Positions 16,213 through 27,600 of a stretch of 64,000 bases of DNA are shown here, in pieces. Under the pieces are notes generated by a model, which did no database searches, had not been told where the DNA came from, and saw only the letters and a program-made list of their open reading frames with translations. Source of the DNA: Ignavibacteria bacterium (lineage in GTDB: Bacteria > Bacteroidota > Ignavibacteria > Kapaibacteriales > UBA4661). Position 1 is the first letter of the stretch; each line of letters begins with the position of its first letter. The stretch is taken from positions 1-64,000 of the forward strand of contig JAAFIV010000011.1 in the NCBI GenBank assembly GCA_013298775.1, written 5' to 3'. Made by a program: the position numbers and the translations under genes.

Positions 16213-17721
16213 TTACAACGATTCCAAAAACTTCATGAGTGCCGCACGGTCGCTGCTGTTCAAGCCTTTGAAATAGTCTTTGGATTGCCGTGCTTCGCCG
16301 TCGTGCCAGAGAATTGCTTCGGTCAAGTTGCGAGCGCGACCGTCGTGGAGGAGTTGCGTGTGCTTGTTCACCGTTTGCGTGAGACCAATGCCCCAAAGCG
16401 GCGCAGTACGCCATTCCCGACCATTTGCCAAGAAATCTGCGCGGTTATCCGCCAAGCCTTCGCCCATGTCATGCACGAGCATATCCGTGTAGGCGAAGAT
16501 GGTTTGGTTCGAGATTTCGGGCAGATTCGGCACATTGCCTGTGCGCATAGACGGCACGTGGCAAGCATTACACTTCGCATCAGCAAAGACGATTTTTCCG
16601 CGTTGAACGGCTGCATCGGTCGTGTTGCGACGCGCTGGAACGCCGAGTGTGCGTGTGTAGTGGTCCACGGCGCGAAGCGTTTGATTGTTCACCTCTGGCG
16701 CGTGTGCGGCGATTGCTTGCGGCTGTCCTGCGGAGTTTTCGGTCGGGAAAAGCTGGCTTGTTACGCCCATGTCACCATTGAAAGCAGCCGCGTTTTGCTG
16801 TTGCAAATGAGGCTGATTCGCCTTCCACCCGAAGCGTCCAAGCCGTGTCTGCTGCGCTTGCACATCCCAGACGTAGTTTGCTTTGCCCGAAATGCCGTCG
16901 CGGTTATTGTCGTTGGGGTCGGCATTGGCGAGAATGGTTTGCTCGTCCAATGCTTCGAGCAATCCCAAACCAAAAACTGGCGAGGCGACACGCGGCGAAA
17001 TAAGCGCGTTCTGAGGAACGGGCGCGTAACTATTTTGCAGCACATAGGTCGGAATACGCAGTGAATACGCCATTCCGTCATTGAACGCGCCACGCTGCTC
17101 GGTGTACTGAATGCGGAATTTCGATTCCACCTGTACGCCAGTAACAGCTTGGTCTTGAATCTGCCCGCCGAAGCCTGTGAGCGGTAAAGGTTCACCGTGT
17201 GCATCCATTCCAGCAATGCCAACGCGGAGCAACAGCGAGTTGTTCTCTCCCGCAGGTACAATCGGCTGTCCGCGACCATCGGCAATGTGGCAACCTTCGC
17301 ACGAAACATGGTTAAAAAGCGGTCCCAAGCCGCTCGGATGACCAGGCGTGGGACGCGCTGTATATTCCACCGCAAAGGCAGAATCACCGGCATCGTGCAA
17401 ACGAAGGCTTTGCTGAGACAGATTTGGTGCGGCTTGCCCGAATGCCTCTTCGGTTGTATTGAAAACAGTTGTGGCACCGCCTTGTAAGCGGTCGTCTGCG
17501 CCTTCAGGCGGCTGGGGCGGTTGCTGCGGGCGGCGAGCGGCGAGCGCGTCGTTGTTCAATGCAGATAAATCGGCTGTGTCGCTACACCCAACAACGAACA
17601 GTGACGAGGAGACCAGCATTGATGCGGTCAGTAGGCTGGCGCAATATTGCACAACAGCGAGCGAGGAGAATCGTTGCGGCTTGCTACGCAGAGCGATTCT
17701 CGAAATTATCCGTGTTTCCAT
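16213..17721 (-). CDS. Di-heme oxidoreductase family lipoprotein (DUF1111)
   Basis: The 502-residue protein begins with a long N-region and a lipobox FVVGC (Cys46). Two haem c sites follow: CEGCH (141-145) and CNACH in the C-terminal third. Family landmarks DGISGKANYVWD and LGRFGWKANQP lie between them. Proteins of this family are distant relatives of MauG and bacterial cytochrome c peroxidases. Their substrate is unknown, and they are often found with iron or organic-matter oxidation and with imelysin-like genes, none of which is visible here. It is transcribed alone, convergent with czcB. A Pro/Gln-rich linker (RRPQQPPQPPEGAD) follows the lipid anchor. Confidence 0.88.
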   Translation of the reverse strand: METRIISRIALRSKPQRFSSLAVVQYCASLLTASMLVSSSLFVVGCSDTADLSALNNDALAARRPQQPPQPPEGADDRLQGGATTVFNTTEEAFGQAAPNLSQQSLRLHDAGDSAFAVEYTARPTPGHPSGLGPLFNHVSCEGCHIADGRGQPIVPAGENNSLLLRVGIAGMDAHGEPLPLTGFGGQIQDQAVTGVQVESKFRIQYTEQRGAFNDGMAYSLRIPTYVLQNSYAPVPQNALISPRVASPVFGLGLLEALDEQTILANADPNDNNRDGISGKANYVWDVQAQQTRLGRFGWKANQPHLQQQNAAAFNGDMGVTSQLFPTENSAGQPQAIAAHAPEVNNQTLRAVDHYTRTLGVPARRNTTDAAVQRGKIVFADAKCNACHVPSMRTGNVPNLPEISNQTIFAYTDMLVHDMGEGLADNRADFLANGREWRTAPLWGIGLTQTVNKHTQLLHDGRARNLTEAILWHDGEARQSKDYFKGLNSSDRAALMKFLESL

Positions 17722-17946
17722 CGGAGTTCCCTTGAAAAAACAATAGAGCTAAAAGATGAATTACACCGCTAAATTCAACTTTTTTTCCTCGCCAAACATC
17801 TACCGAAAAGACACGACTTCATGCACCGAATAGTCATCATCGTCTCTACCAAAAAGTCATAGTCAGAATGAGGTAAAAATGCTAATTTAGATTCTTATCT
17901 CATTCGTATTTGTTCATTGTATGTTTCATTTAATCCTCCTGAAACC

Positions 17947-18654
17947 ATGATACAATCTCGTTTCTCCGCACTTGTCCTTGTTGGGGTTCTATTTTTTTCG
18001 GCACAATATTGGAGCATATTGCTTGCGTATCAAGAGCAGAAAGATAGCACTGAAATTATTCCCACAAGCCCACCAAAAGAAGAAGGAAATTTCCGCAAAG
18101 CAGATTTGGTCGAGCTTGTGAAGCTGGATAAAACCATCAAGTTGGATGTGCGCTACGCAAAAAAGAATAATTTTGTCGGGCGACCGCTCTACAAACAAGA
18201 ACGAGCATTCTTGCAGCGTCCAGCCGCAGAAGCACTGGTGAAAGCGCATCAGGAATTGAAAAAATCAGGCTACGGCTTGCTCATTTTCGATGGCTACCGC
18301 CCTTGGCGCGTAACGAAACTCTTTTGGGAAGTTACGCCCGCCGCGCTGAAGAAGTTTGTAGCAAATCCGAAAGCGGGTTCGCGGCATAATCGCGGCTGCG
18401 CGGTGGATTTATCCTTGTACGACCTCAAAACAGGCAAAGAAATCCCCATGCCCAGCGAATACGACGAAATGACCGACCGCGCCTATCCCGCCTACACAGG
18501 CGGAACACCAGAACAGACGCGCCTTCGCGACCTTTTGAAAGAAAAAATGGAAGAGCAAGGATATAAAGTATTTTCTATTGAATGGTGGCACTTCGACTAC
18601 AAAGATTGGAAAGAATATCCGATTTTGGATGTGGATTTTTCGCAGATAAAGTGA
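17947..18654 (+). CDS. D-Ala-D-Ala dipeptidase, VanX/DdpX type (peptidase M15D)
   Basis: The 235-residue protein has an N-terminal hydrophobic helix (about 8-27), so it is exported or membrane-anchored. All the VanX catalytic residues are present: Arg118 in FDGYRPW, zinc ligands His147 and Asp154 in SRHNRGCAVDLSL, and Glu212 with His215 in IEWWHFDY. It should cleave D-Ala-D-Ala dipeptide. In an export-targeted form without vanHA or vanRS neighbours, peptidoglycan recycling or nutrient use is more likely than vancomycin resistance. The start is the ATG at 17947. A TTG ten codons earlier would put unneeded residues before the signal. Confidence 0.9.
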   Translation: MIQSRFSALVLVGVLFFSAQYWSILLAYQEQKDSTEIIPTSPPKEEGNFRKADLVELVKLDKTIKLDVRYAKKNNFVGRPLYKQERAFLQRPAAEALVKAHQELKKSGYGLLIFDGYRPWRVTKLFWEVTPAALKKFVANPKAGSRHNRGCAVDLSLYDLKTGKEIPMPSEYDEMTDRAYPAYTGGTPEQTRLRDLLKEKMEEQGYKVFSIEWWHFDYKDWKEYPILDVDFSQIK

Positions 18655-18684
18655 TGATGTTTCTCAAATAAATTTCACCTGTGT

Positions 18685-20010
18685 ATGCTATACAAAAAAC
18701 TCCTCCTTACCCTGTCTGCCTTGCTATTGCTTGTGTTTGAGGCACAAGCGCAGGTGGAACTTGTCTTGTGGAATGATTCCACTACCATTAAACAGAATAA
18801 CGAAGCAGCGTGGGCTATTGAGGCTTCGGATAGTTTGATTTTTCTACAAGTATTGAACTATACCAGCTACCCAAATTCTTCAAGAATATACACTGCTTGC
18901 GGTTCTGGCTTTTATTCTTTGGATAATGGTCAATCATGGATTAAATCTATGTCTTGCCGGGTTGGTGCTGTTTCAGGAAAACAGTTGGTTGGTGGCGGAG
19001 GCTACAATCTTGTATCTTCAATCAACTTTGGTCGTACTTGGGAAACGGTAACAACATTGTCGTATGGAGTTTTTGATAGTTATAGATACTATTCGGGAGT
19101 AGCAATGAGCTATAAAAACGATTCTATTTTTTCTATTCGTGAAGAAGGTCCAAATTTCACACATCGCGGCACAAAATCACTGTATTTCTTTTGTACAGAT
19201 TTAAAGTCAAAAAAATTCAGAGAGTACGGTACAATCGGTATCAATACGTCTGTTGAGGGAAATAAAAGTATTTATTCTGTGACGGGAGCAACATTTATGA
19301 TGATTGGTTCGACACGATTATTACGAATGGGGCATGATACATCAGGACCTCTAGAATGTCAACTTTCTTCTGATAGTGTAAAAGTTATGCCGCGTTCAAT
19401 TATCGAAACACAGTCAGGAACAATGCTTGTTGGTACAGAGCAAGGATTGTATCGGTCGAGGAATTACGGAGATACTTGGGAAAAAGTAAAAATGGCATTG
19501 CCTGAGAGAAATAGCTGGGTTCATAGTTTTGCGAAAAAAGCAAATAGGGTCTTTGCTGCGTTAGCTCCCAGCGATGAGATATGGGCTTCTGATGATAATG
19601 GCTCAATATGGAATCGTTTACGTATTAGAAAATTTCCTCAAGTTCGTCAAATATCTGTTGTGAATGATTACCTATTTGTACTTGCAAATGACAGTCTGTG
19701 GCGCGTTCCCCTCTCTGCGCTGTCTCCGCTCGGACTGGCGCATACACCTTCCGAATCCGCGCTTTCCTGTACACCAAGCCCATTAAGCAATGCAGGTTTG
19801 GTGAAATACCGAGCAAAAGAAGCAGGATTTGTAACGATGGAAGTAGTTGATGTTCTAGGGCGGACAGTCAAGAAAATTTTTGAAGGTGTCGTCTCTTCAG
19901 AGCCTCATCAATACTCGCTTTCGGTGGAAGATTTGCCGAGCGGTGTGTATCAAATTATTGCTCGCTCTGCGTCCACCATTCAAGCTAAAAAAATAACGGT
20001 AATAAAGTAA
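18685..20010 (+). CDS. Secreted BNR/beta-propeller-like protein with T9SS sorting domain
   Basis: The 441-residue protein has a signal peptide ending AQAQ (about 23). Its body has repeated photosystem/sialidase-like motifs: FYSLDNGQSW, SINFGRTWE, LYRSRNYGDTWEKV and IWASDDNGSIWNRL. These imply a beta-propeller of BNR type blades. The final 80 residues form a T9SS type A sorting domain (SCTPSPLSNAG, VTMEVVDVLGRTVKKI, LPSGVYQIIARS, KKITVIK). It is thus a surface or secreted propeller of unknown ligand. It is 30 bp behind the VanX-type gene on the same strand and may be co-transcribed. The Asp-box residues suggest structure rather than proven sialidase activity. Confidence 0.8.
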   Translation: MLYKKLLLTLSALLLLVFEAQAQVELVLWNDSTTIKQNNEAAWAIEASDSLIFLQVLNYTSYPNSSRIYTACGSGFYSLDNGQSWIKSMSCRVGAVSGKQLVGGGGYNLVSSINFGRTWETVTTLSYGVFDSYRYYSGVAMSYKNDSIFSIREEGPNFTHRGTKSLYFFCTDLKSKKFREYGTIGINTSVEGNKSIYSVTGATFMMIGSTRLLRMGHDTSGPLECQLSSDSVKVMPRSIIETQSGTMLVGTEQGLYRSRNYGDTWEKVKMALPERNSWVHSFAKKANRVFAALAPSDEIWASDDNGSIWNRLRIRKFPQVRQISVVNDYLFVLANDSLWRVPLSALSPLGLAHTPSESALSCTPSPLSNAGLVKYRAKEAGFVTMEVVDVLGRTVKKIFEGVVSSEPHQYSLSVEDLPSGVYQIIARSASTIQAKKITVIK

Positions 20011-20015
20011 AAATA

Positions 20016-20039
20016 CTCCTGACATACCGTTGTCAGGAG
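20016..20039. other. Short hairpin after the propeller gene
   Basis: Perfect 9-bp arms CTCCTGACA and TGTCAGGAG with a 6-nt loop start 5 bp after the stop codon. There is no T run on the plus strand, so it is more likely a transcript-stabilising or weak pause hairpin than a full terminator. Confidence 0.5.
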
Positions 20040-20094
20040 CGACAATGTAAGTTTGTAGCATAACCAACGATTGTCGTTTTTTTTGAAAAATGCT

Positions 20095-20541
20095 ATGCCT
20101 ACACCAACACACGAAACACTCACAGCCCGCGCCAGTACAAGTCTCCACGCTGACCGAGCGCGTATTTGGGACTCGCTTACCAATCCCGACCGTATTCGAG
20201 AATATATGTTCGGTACCGAAATTACCTGTGATTGGCAGCTTGGCAGTACAATTTCTTTCAAAGGCGAGTGGGAAGGTAAACCCTACGAAGACAAAGGCGT
20301 GATTACGGCGGTGAAGCCGCTTCACCACGTGCAGTATAGCTATTGGAGTAATCTTTCTGGCACACCAGATACGCCAGAACATCACGCACTTGTATCGTAC
20401 ACCATTGATGGCACAAGCGATGGGGCGCATACGCTCACCATCACACAAACCAATTGCAAGACATCCGAAGAGCAGGAGAAATCAACCCAAAATTGGTTGT
20501 ATTTGCTGGAGCAAATCAAAATGCAGCTTGAAAACGCGTAA
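20095..20541 (+). CDS. SRPBCC/AHSA1-like domain protein
   Basis: The 148-residue cytosolic protein has the START-like SRPBCC fold. It opens with a first strand and helix ASTSLHADRARIWDSLTNPD, then IREYMFGTEI and LGSTISFKGEWEGKPY. Strands such as HHVQYSYWS follow, and a long C-terminal helix ends QNWLYLLEQIKMQLENA. This is the Aha1/AHSA1-type family, which binds hydrophobic ligands or co-chaperones. No specific function can be given. The ATG at 20095 gives the family start; a TTG eight codons upstream is less likely. A terminator follows. Confidence 0.85.
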   Translation: MPTPTHETLTARASTSLHADRARIWDSLTNPDRIREYMFGTEITCDWQLGSTISFKGEWEGKPYEDKGVITAVKPLHHVQYSYWSNLSGTPDTPEHHALVSYTIDGTSDGAHTLTITQTNCKTSEEQEKSTQNWLYLLEQIKMQLENA

Positions 20542-20556
20542 TTCTCACCTTCAAAT

Positions 20557-20603
20557 AAAAACGCCACGACTCTTGAGAACACAAGGCTCGTGGCGTTTTT
20601 ATT
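20557..20603 (+). terminator. Rho-independent terminator after the SRPBCC gene
   Basis: A stem of about 13 bp (AAAAACGCCACGA / TCGTGGCGTTTTT) with a 17-nt loop runs into five T residues. It ends the plus-strand unit before the convergent nuclease gene. Confidence 0.85.
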
Positions 20604-20725
20604 TCAGTGTAATGATTGTACTTCACCACTCCTACACATCGGCTGCATAACGCTGCTCTGTGTCGTTATTTCAAGCCGTAAAAATACTATCTTGCGGTGG
20701 TAGAACGTAAGTCCTGTGAGTATTT

Positions 20726-21574
20726 TCAGCTTTTTCTTTGATTGATTTCGCGAAGTTCTTGTACCCGCGCAAGCGGTAGATTGGTATGTTTGCAAATATC
20801 CTCATCAGAGAAATTCGAGCGAATGAGGCTGATAGCAAATGATTCTTGCGCTCGTTTTTCACCGCGTTTTTCACCACGTTTTTCACCGCGTTTTTCACCA
20901 ATAGCTTCGCCAAGTGCAACAATATCTTGATACACCTGCGTTTTTGAGAACTGTTGCCATGTTGGTTCAATCATTGCTTTTATCTCCTTCAGCGTAAGAA
21001 TGGGGAATTTTACTGAAATAATGCCAACGATAATTTCTTCAATTTCTCGCTCAATTCCAAAATCATTCAAGGTTTTGCGAGCATTTGCGAGTGCTTGATG
21101 CGCCTCCTCAACTGTTTCCTTCACCGAACCTTCCATGCGGATAAGCCGCAAAAGCGAGAGCGGATACTCATGCAGCATAGCATCGGACAATTCATCCAAA
21201 TACGCGATGTGAAGCCGCTCTGAGTGCGCAAGTTCTCGGTACGCGGGCGGAATGCCTGTGTCCACGCTGCGTGTGGGAAATATCACCAAAATACGCCACT
21301 CGCCGCTTGTTTCCTGCTCGCGGAGGAAGAGCATCAGTTCGGCAAAGAGGCGTGAATAGAACTTTGTATCTCGCTGAAACTGCACCTCAACAAGAAAAAA
21401 GCGTCCTTGATAATCGTCCGTGCTGAGAATACCATCAATCCGAAACGCTAAGTTTTTGATTTCAACCGAATGGAACGTGTAATCACGCGCTTGCGAGGTA
21501 TCTTCTTGCAAGAGTGCAAAAAGCGTCTCAGGACATACTTGAAAAATCTTGTAAAAAAGCGAATCGGATTTCAC
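20726..21574 (-). CDS. Rpn-type PD-(D/E)XK nuclease/transposase-like protein (DUF2887)
   Basis: The 282-residue protein matches the Rpn/DUF2887 group of restriction-fold proteins. It starts MKSDSLFYKIFQVCPE, and the catalytic core has FRIDGIL and FLVEVQFQRD, giving the Asp and Glu-x-Gln of a PD-(D/E)XK-type site. Related Rpn proteins are DNA endonucleases that promote recombination. The C-terminal third holds four tandem GEKR units (12-bp DNA repeats), then a helical segment. The start is a GTG at 21574 without a clear Shine-Dalgarno, chosen for the family-typical N-terminus. It lies just downstream of the 5,094-residue gene, on the same strand. Confidence 0.85.
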   Translation of the reverse strand: MKSDSLFYKIFQVCPETLFALLQEDTSQARDYTFHSVEIKNLAFRIDGILSTDDYQGRFFLVEVQFQRDTKFYSRLFAELMLFLREQETSGEWRILVIFPTRSVDTGIPPAYRELAHSERLHIAYLDELSDAMLHEYPLSLLRLIRMEGSVKETVEEAHQALANARKTLNDFGIEREIEEIIVGIISVKFPILTLKEIKAMIEPTWQQFSKTQVYQDIVALGEAIGEKRGEKRGEKRGEKRAQESFAISLIRSNFSDEDICKHTNLPLARVQELREINQRKS

Positions 21575-21697
21575 AATGGTTTATACGTGAAAGGTTCATA
21601 CAATCTTGCATTTGGGCGACGTATCTTCTCTCATTTCCAAGAAATATTGTAACTGGTCAGGTCTTCCCGACAGGCGTGATAATCGCTGTGTTTGATA

Positions 21698-24600
21698 TTA
21701 CTTCACTACCTCCACGCGCCGCCGCACTACGCCACTTTGCGTCTGCAAGACAAGGAAATACGTGCCAGACGGAACTGCCTTCACATCCAGCATCATGCTG
21801 TATTCTCCTGCTTCGGCATAGCCCTCAGCCAGCACCGATACTTGCTTGCCAGACATATCTACCATCACAAAGGCGATATTTCCATCCTCGCGCAAGGCGT
21901 ACTGTATTTCCGCTACATCTTTCACGGGATTTGGTCGCGCAATAGCCACGCTATTTGGCTGTGCTGTGGTTGTAAGCCGCACTCCACCTGCCTCGCAGGG
22001 TCGAGCGGTAAACGTGCTGTTTATTGGTGATTCCACAAATAAATTTGGTGCGCTTGCCGACCACTCTGCTTGCTCTACTTCCAGCGTAGTTGTTGCTGTT
22101 GAGCCGCTTACAGAGCGACCTTTGAGGGAAGTAAGGACGAAATCACGCTTTGTTTCGGAAATATTTCGCAGTGTGGAAATATCAAACGTTGCAGGAGGAA
22201 TGTTCACAAACACACGATTGACAACGCCAATGTACCGCCGTTGCTGGGCGCGACGCTCGGTCGTGTCCAGTATCAGTACATTCGGATCCATATTGAATCG
22301 AGCTTGATATTGCAGCAAATTGTCAAACGCACGAATGAGGTCGCTGGTTTTGCCCATATCAATTTTACCAAACAATTCTACATCCACCAAGCCGCCTGGA
22401 GCGATAGATTCCTGCTTCTCCTTCGGACGCACGCCAAAGCGCATCACCACATCGCCTTCTTTGAAAGCACGAGCATCGGCGCGGATTTCAGCACGAACCG
22501 AATCGTTATCACCCAAGACCAGCACCCCATTAAATTTCCGTCCTGCATTCGGCGGCGAGCAGCGAACAAGAAGCAAGAGCGTATCAAGTGCTTGGATGGT
22601 AAAAGAACGATTGCCCAAATAGCCTTCCACGCTGAAAATACGGTCGTTGTCGCGGGCGCGGGCTTGCTGCACTGTTACTGGGCGCGGGCTGGTGTTTATC
22701 AACAACGCGCTTTTCAGCGTCGTTCCGCCTGCTCGCACAATGCCAAAATCAACATCAGTCAATTTCAGCGCAACGCCTGTTCCCTGCAAGATATTCACGA
22801 CCGAATCAATCCGCTCTGGGCGCAAGGATTCGTTATAGCGCAGCAGTGTTGTTGCCAGTTTCACGCCCGTCGAGCGAGGTGCAAAGCGGACGCGCACGGT
22901 CAGATATTTTCCGGCTGGAATAATCACTTGCTGAACATTGTCTAGTATCGCGAAGCTCAAGTTACGGTCTTCAAGACCGATATCTTGTAGTGTTTGCGAC
23001 ACATTGGAGAAATTCACCACCAATGCTTCGCCTTCGACAGAATCCGCCAGCGACACGCGCCCAAAATCAATTGAGGTCATTTGCATTGGTCTGTCGTTTG
23101 TTCCTGTTGTAAAGAAGTCCGACGACCACGCGCTGCGCTGCCCTTCCGCGCCAATGCCCCGCACACGCCAGTAGTAGCGCGTTCCTGGGCGGAGACCGCT
23201 CACCGACAGCGTTGTCGAGGAAATCGTTGCGTTGCTCGCAAGCACGGAGAAATCAGACAGAAGCGAGAATTGCGCTTCGTACACCGCCGCGCCGAGCGCA
23301 CGCCGCCATGTAAGCGGCAACTCATACGGCATATTGCGCCCCGCCGGATACGGGAAAACAAGTCGTGGCGCAGCCACTTGATTCGCCAACACCGCTTCAT
23401 TCGTGGGTTCGGCGGTATCTACGCGGACGGTAAGCGGACGGGCGTACAAGGTCAAATCCCGCGCCAAGCTGTTCGTAATGCGGCATTCGTACACGCCTGA
23501 ATTCCCCGCCAGTGCTGCCCTTGTGAGCGTAAACTCTGGCGATTCCTGCGCATCGGTAGCAGCCACGCCGTTTCTAAACCATTGATAACGATTGAATGCG
23601 CCGCCAACGCTGAAGTTGAAGGTGATGGGACTGCCTACCAGCACAAATCGGCTAGAAGCCTCACCAACACTATCTTGTGGCGAATAGGTAAAATTCCGCA
23701 ACTGTACACTTGTTTCAATACTTTCAAAGGTGAGCATATTCCGCTCAAGGCGCGTAGAATCAAGCGTTTGGCGGAGTGCGTTCAAACTCGGCACCGTGCG
23801 CAAACGATTTTGCGACAAGCCCAGCACGCGCAAGCTCGCCATTCGCGCAAGTTCGGTCGGTGCATTGCCCGCAAAGCTGTTGTTGTCAAGTTCCAAACGC
23901 TGGAGCGAAGGAATCTGCACAAATGAGCTAGGAATGATGCCGCTTATACGATTGTTCCGCACGGAGAATTCGCGTAGCGAGCGCATTGCCCCGACATTTT
24001 CCCACAATTCGCCCGAAAGCTGATTTTGTGCGGCATTGAAGATTTCGAGCGCGGTAAGTGCGGGAATAGTTTGCGGCAAGCTGCCAGAAAATTGATTGTT
24101 ATGAAGTAAAAGAATTTTCATGCCGCGTGATTGCGCAATACCATTCGGAATTGTGCCAGAGAGCTGATTATTACTTACGTCGAAGAGTTCCAATTGCGTA
24201 AGCGCGTTTGTTTCACTGGTTTGTTTTCCTGCGAATACGGCAAACGTAGTGGAATCCAAACTGCGCGGAAGCTCGCCTGACAAGCGGTTTCGCGCCACGA
24301 CAAACTCGCGCAAATTCGCCAGACGGTTGATACCTTCAGGGATGCGGTTAATAAATTGATTATCTTCCAAACGCAAAATCTGCAAGCGCGTAAACTGCAC
24401 AATACATGGTGGAATCTCGCCCGTGAGCATGTTCGAGGCAACACGAATCTCGCGCAGCGCGTAATTGCGGACGCTTTGACCAAACACGGTACAGAAAACA
24501 TCGCCAAGCGTCCCATCGAAGCGGTTCGAGTCCAGTTTCAGAACTTCCAAACTGTCCAAGGTGCCAAGTTCGACGGGAATTCTACCCGACAAGCCTGTAT

Positions 24601-27600
24601 TGGCGAGGTTCAGCGAGCGGACGCTCCGCAAACCAGCAACTACGCTACCGAGCGTTCCTTGTAAAGTATTGTTCGATAAATTCACCGTTTGCAATGCCGT
24701 CATTTGCGACAACGCGATAATTGCATTGGTAACAGAAACTGCCGAACTTGCACTACCACCGCCACCTGAAGAACCGACATTTTGTGCGGGAACCGAGACG
24801 TTATTACCTGGCAAATTCACGGCAATAATCCGTCCAGCATTCGCGCCACTTTGCGCAATGGTCAAGCCGAACCAGCGATTAAGCGGTTGCTGCGGCACAA
24901 GCCAGTTCGCGCTCGTTGTCCACGTCGCGCCATTGGTTGCGCGGTAGAAATTCACTGCCGCCAGAGAATCCAACTGCTGCGGCGTGAGATACGTGAAAGT
25001 CCGCATAGATTCGCCCGTTCCCGTTGTAGAGCGCACACGCACTGTTCCCGAACCACCCGCCCCAACAATAGCAACAATGCGGCTTGGCGACTCAACACGG
25101 AAACTTTGCGCTGGAGTGCCACCAAAACTTACCGCCGTTACATCCACAAAGCCACGCCCCGTGATAACAATCGTTGAACCAATTGTACCTGTGTCGGGCG
25201 TAAAATCTATGTTGGCAGGAATAACCGTTGCTGGAAGCAAGCGAACAAGCGTATTTTGGAGCGTTGCTGTTCCAAATGGCGTAGTTGCTTGTAGCACAGC
25301 CCCTGTGGAAGCCACAACGAGCGCATTCGTGCTAAAGCTCACACGCACCTCCGTTGGCGAGACCACTTCGACGGTTGCTGCCGTTACGTCGCCCAGCGTG
25401 ATGGTCATTCCTGGAACAAAATTCGTTCCCGTCAAAACCAGTGTTTGTCCTACTTCTGGGCTGCTCGTGTTTACGGCGGTAAGCGTTGGCGGTGCAGCAA
25501 TGGCGATGGCTTGTGTAGAAAGGACGAGGCATCCATTACCAGATTCCAAGCGCAAGGGCGCAGTAATGACCTGCGCTTGCGTGGAAACTCGTAGCGTCAT
25601 TGTGGTCGCACTTTGCGAGAGAATTTGCAAGGTATTCGGGAAAAGCTGTGCTGCTTGGGTGAATTGCAAATTCCGCCCCGTAACCGTCAGCGTGCCGCCT
25701 GTACCGACAATACTTGGAGAAATACCAGTAATGATGGGCGTTTGAATAAGCATAATATTCAGCACAGCAGTACCAGCGCGGTTTTGCAGCGTTACAATGC
25801 CGTTATCGGCATTTTGCGGAACAACAGCTTCCACCTGCCCACGCTCATTCACGCGGAAAGAAGCAGCTGGCACTGAGCCGACAAATACTTGTTGTACATC
25901 GGCAATGTTCGTGCCTGTGATAGTGAGCGTCTGCCCTGCGCACGCGCTTGGTGGCTGAATGCCAAGTAAGGTTGGAAATTCCACAAAGTTGAATGTTCCA
26001 ATTGATTCGCCAAAACCAAAACTGTTCGTCAGCACGATAGTTCCTGATGTTCCGGCAGCGACCACAAGCGAAACTTGATTGGCGGAATTCACCGTAAAGC
26101 TCTGCACAGGCACGCCCGCAACAGCGGCACCCGTTAAACCCATCAAGCCTGTACCACGCACGGTTACTATTGTTCCCGTCGCGCCGGTGCTTGGTGAGAA
26201 GGAAATGACTTGTGGCTCAAGTGGCTCGCGGAGCAAGGTGAGCGTTACGTTGGTAGCGGACAATATCGCAGGTCCTTCGCTCACAAGGCGCAGTGTTACT
26301 TGCGTGGAGACGGCTGTTTCAGGTGCATTCAACCAAACAATGCGAAGATTATTAAAAATGCCCGTTGCAGCATTGGCAATGCCAGAAAGCAGATTTGGCG
26401 TACCATTCAGCGTGAAGTTGCCTTCTTGTCCTTGCGTGTTGAAAGCGCGGAGACGGAGGGTTGCGTCGGTTGCAGCAAGCTCGTTCCAGCCGTTCCACGC
26501 GCCAAAAGCGAGGTTCATAGGTCGTCCGCTTGCGGAGAGCAATTGCCCTTGATTGAAGGCACCAAAATTCACGCCCTGCGTGCCAGTACTGGAGCTTTGC
26601 GAAAATGCCAAAGCACGCGGGAATGCGGATTCCGCAATAACTGTTACTGTAATTTGCGTTGCATTCAAAAGACCCGCAAAGGTCGGCGAAACCGTAATCA
26701 CTGCCGTTGTTACACCGCCACGCACGGGAGCATTTCTCCACACAAACGTCGCAATGGTGCTAATGCTGCTCGCATTGTTGATGGTGCCTTGCGATGAGCC
26801 AGTAATGCTGAATTGTGCATTTCCGCCACCAGCCGCTTGAATACTATATTGCAGCGTAGCTGAGGTATTGGAAAGATTTGTTTTGCCTAAGAATGAGCCA
26901 ATCGTGAACGGCGTTTGTGTGCGGCTGACAATAACGGGATTGTTATTGTTGAAAAGATTGGTGAATCCAGCATTGGTGAGGCTGAACGCCAATCCAGCAT
27001 CGCCTTGATTCATCATCACTGAGGTTGTGTTTGAAGCGGAATTCGCGCTCGCAAAATCGAGGTCGCCATCGCCGTCGAGGTCGGCAAATGCTACGCCAAA
27101 AGGCTGCATTCCCAAGCCATATGGAGAGCCGCTTGCCGTTTGACTGAAAAAGCCCGAACCGTCATTTTTCCAAAGAGTGGCAGTATTTGCACCATTGTTG
27201 ATAGAAACAAGGTCGAGGTCGCCGTCGCCGTCCACGTCGCCAAGCCCAACATCGCTAGGGCTTGCGCCAACGGCATGTGTGCTTGCGAGCGTGAATGCGC
27301 CCATGGTATTGCGGTAGATAAGCGCGTTGTCGGGCGTGGTGGTTACAAGGGCAATGTCGTTATCGCCGTCGTTGTCGAGGTCGCCAACGGCAACGCCTTC
27401 GGGCGCGGATGGCGTAACAATCGGCGTTCCGGGCATGAGACTGAGATTGCCATTGCCGTCGTTTAGTGCGATTGCCAAGCCGCTTGTACCGCCGTTGTTG
27501 GCGGCTGCTACGTCGAGGTCGCCGTCGTTGTCGAGGTCGGCGACAGCAAGATTTGCGGGCGTTCCTGAAATACCCGTTGCTGCGCCGAGCGTGAATGCGG

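Noticed and set aside
17865-17905. GAATGAG...CTCATTC inverted repeat before the VanX-type gene
   Set aside because: The arms are only about 9 of 10 bp matched with a 20-bp spacer in AT-rich DNA; not enough to call an operator.
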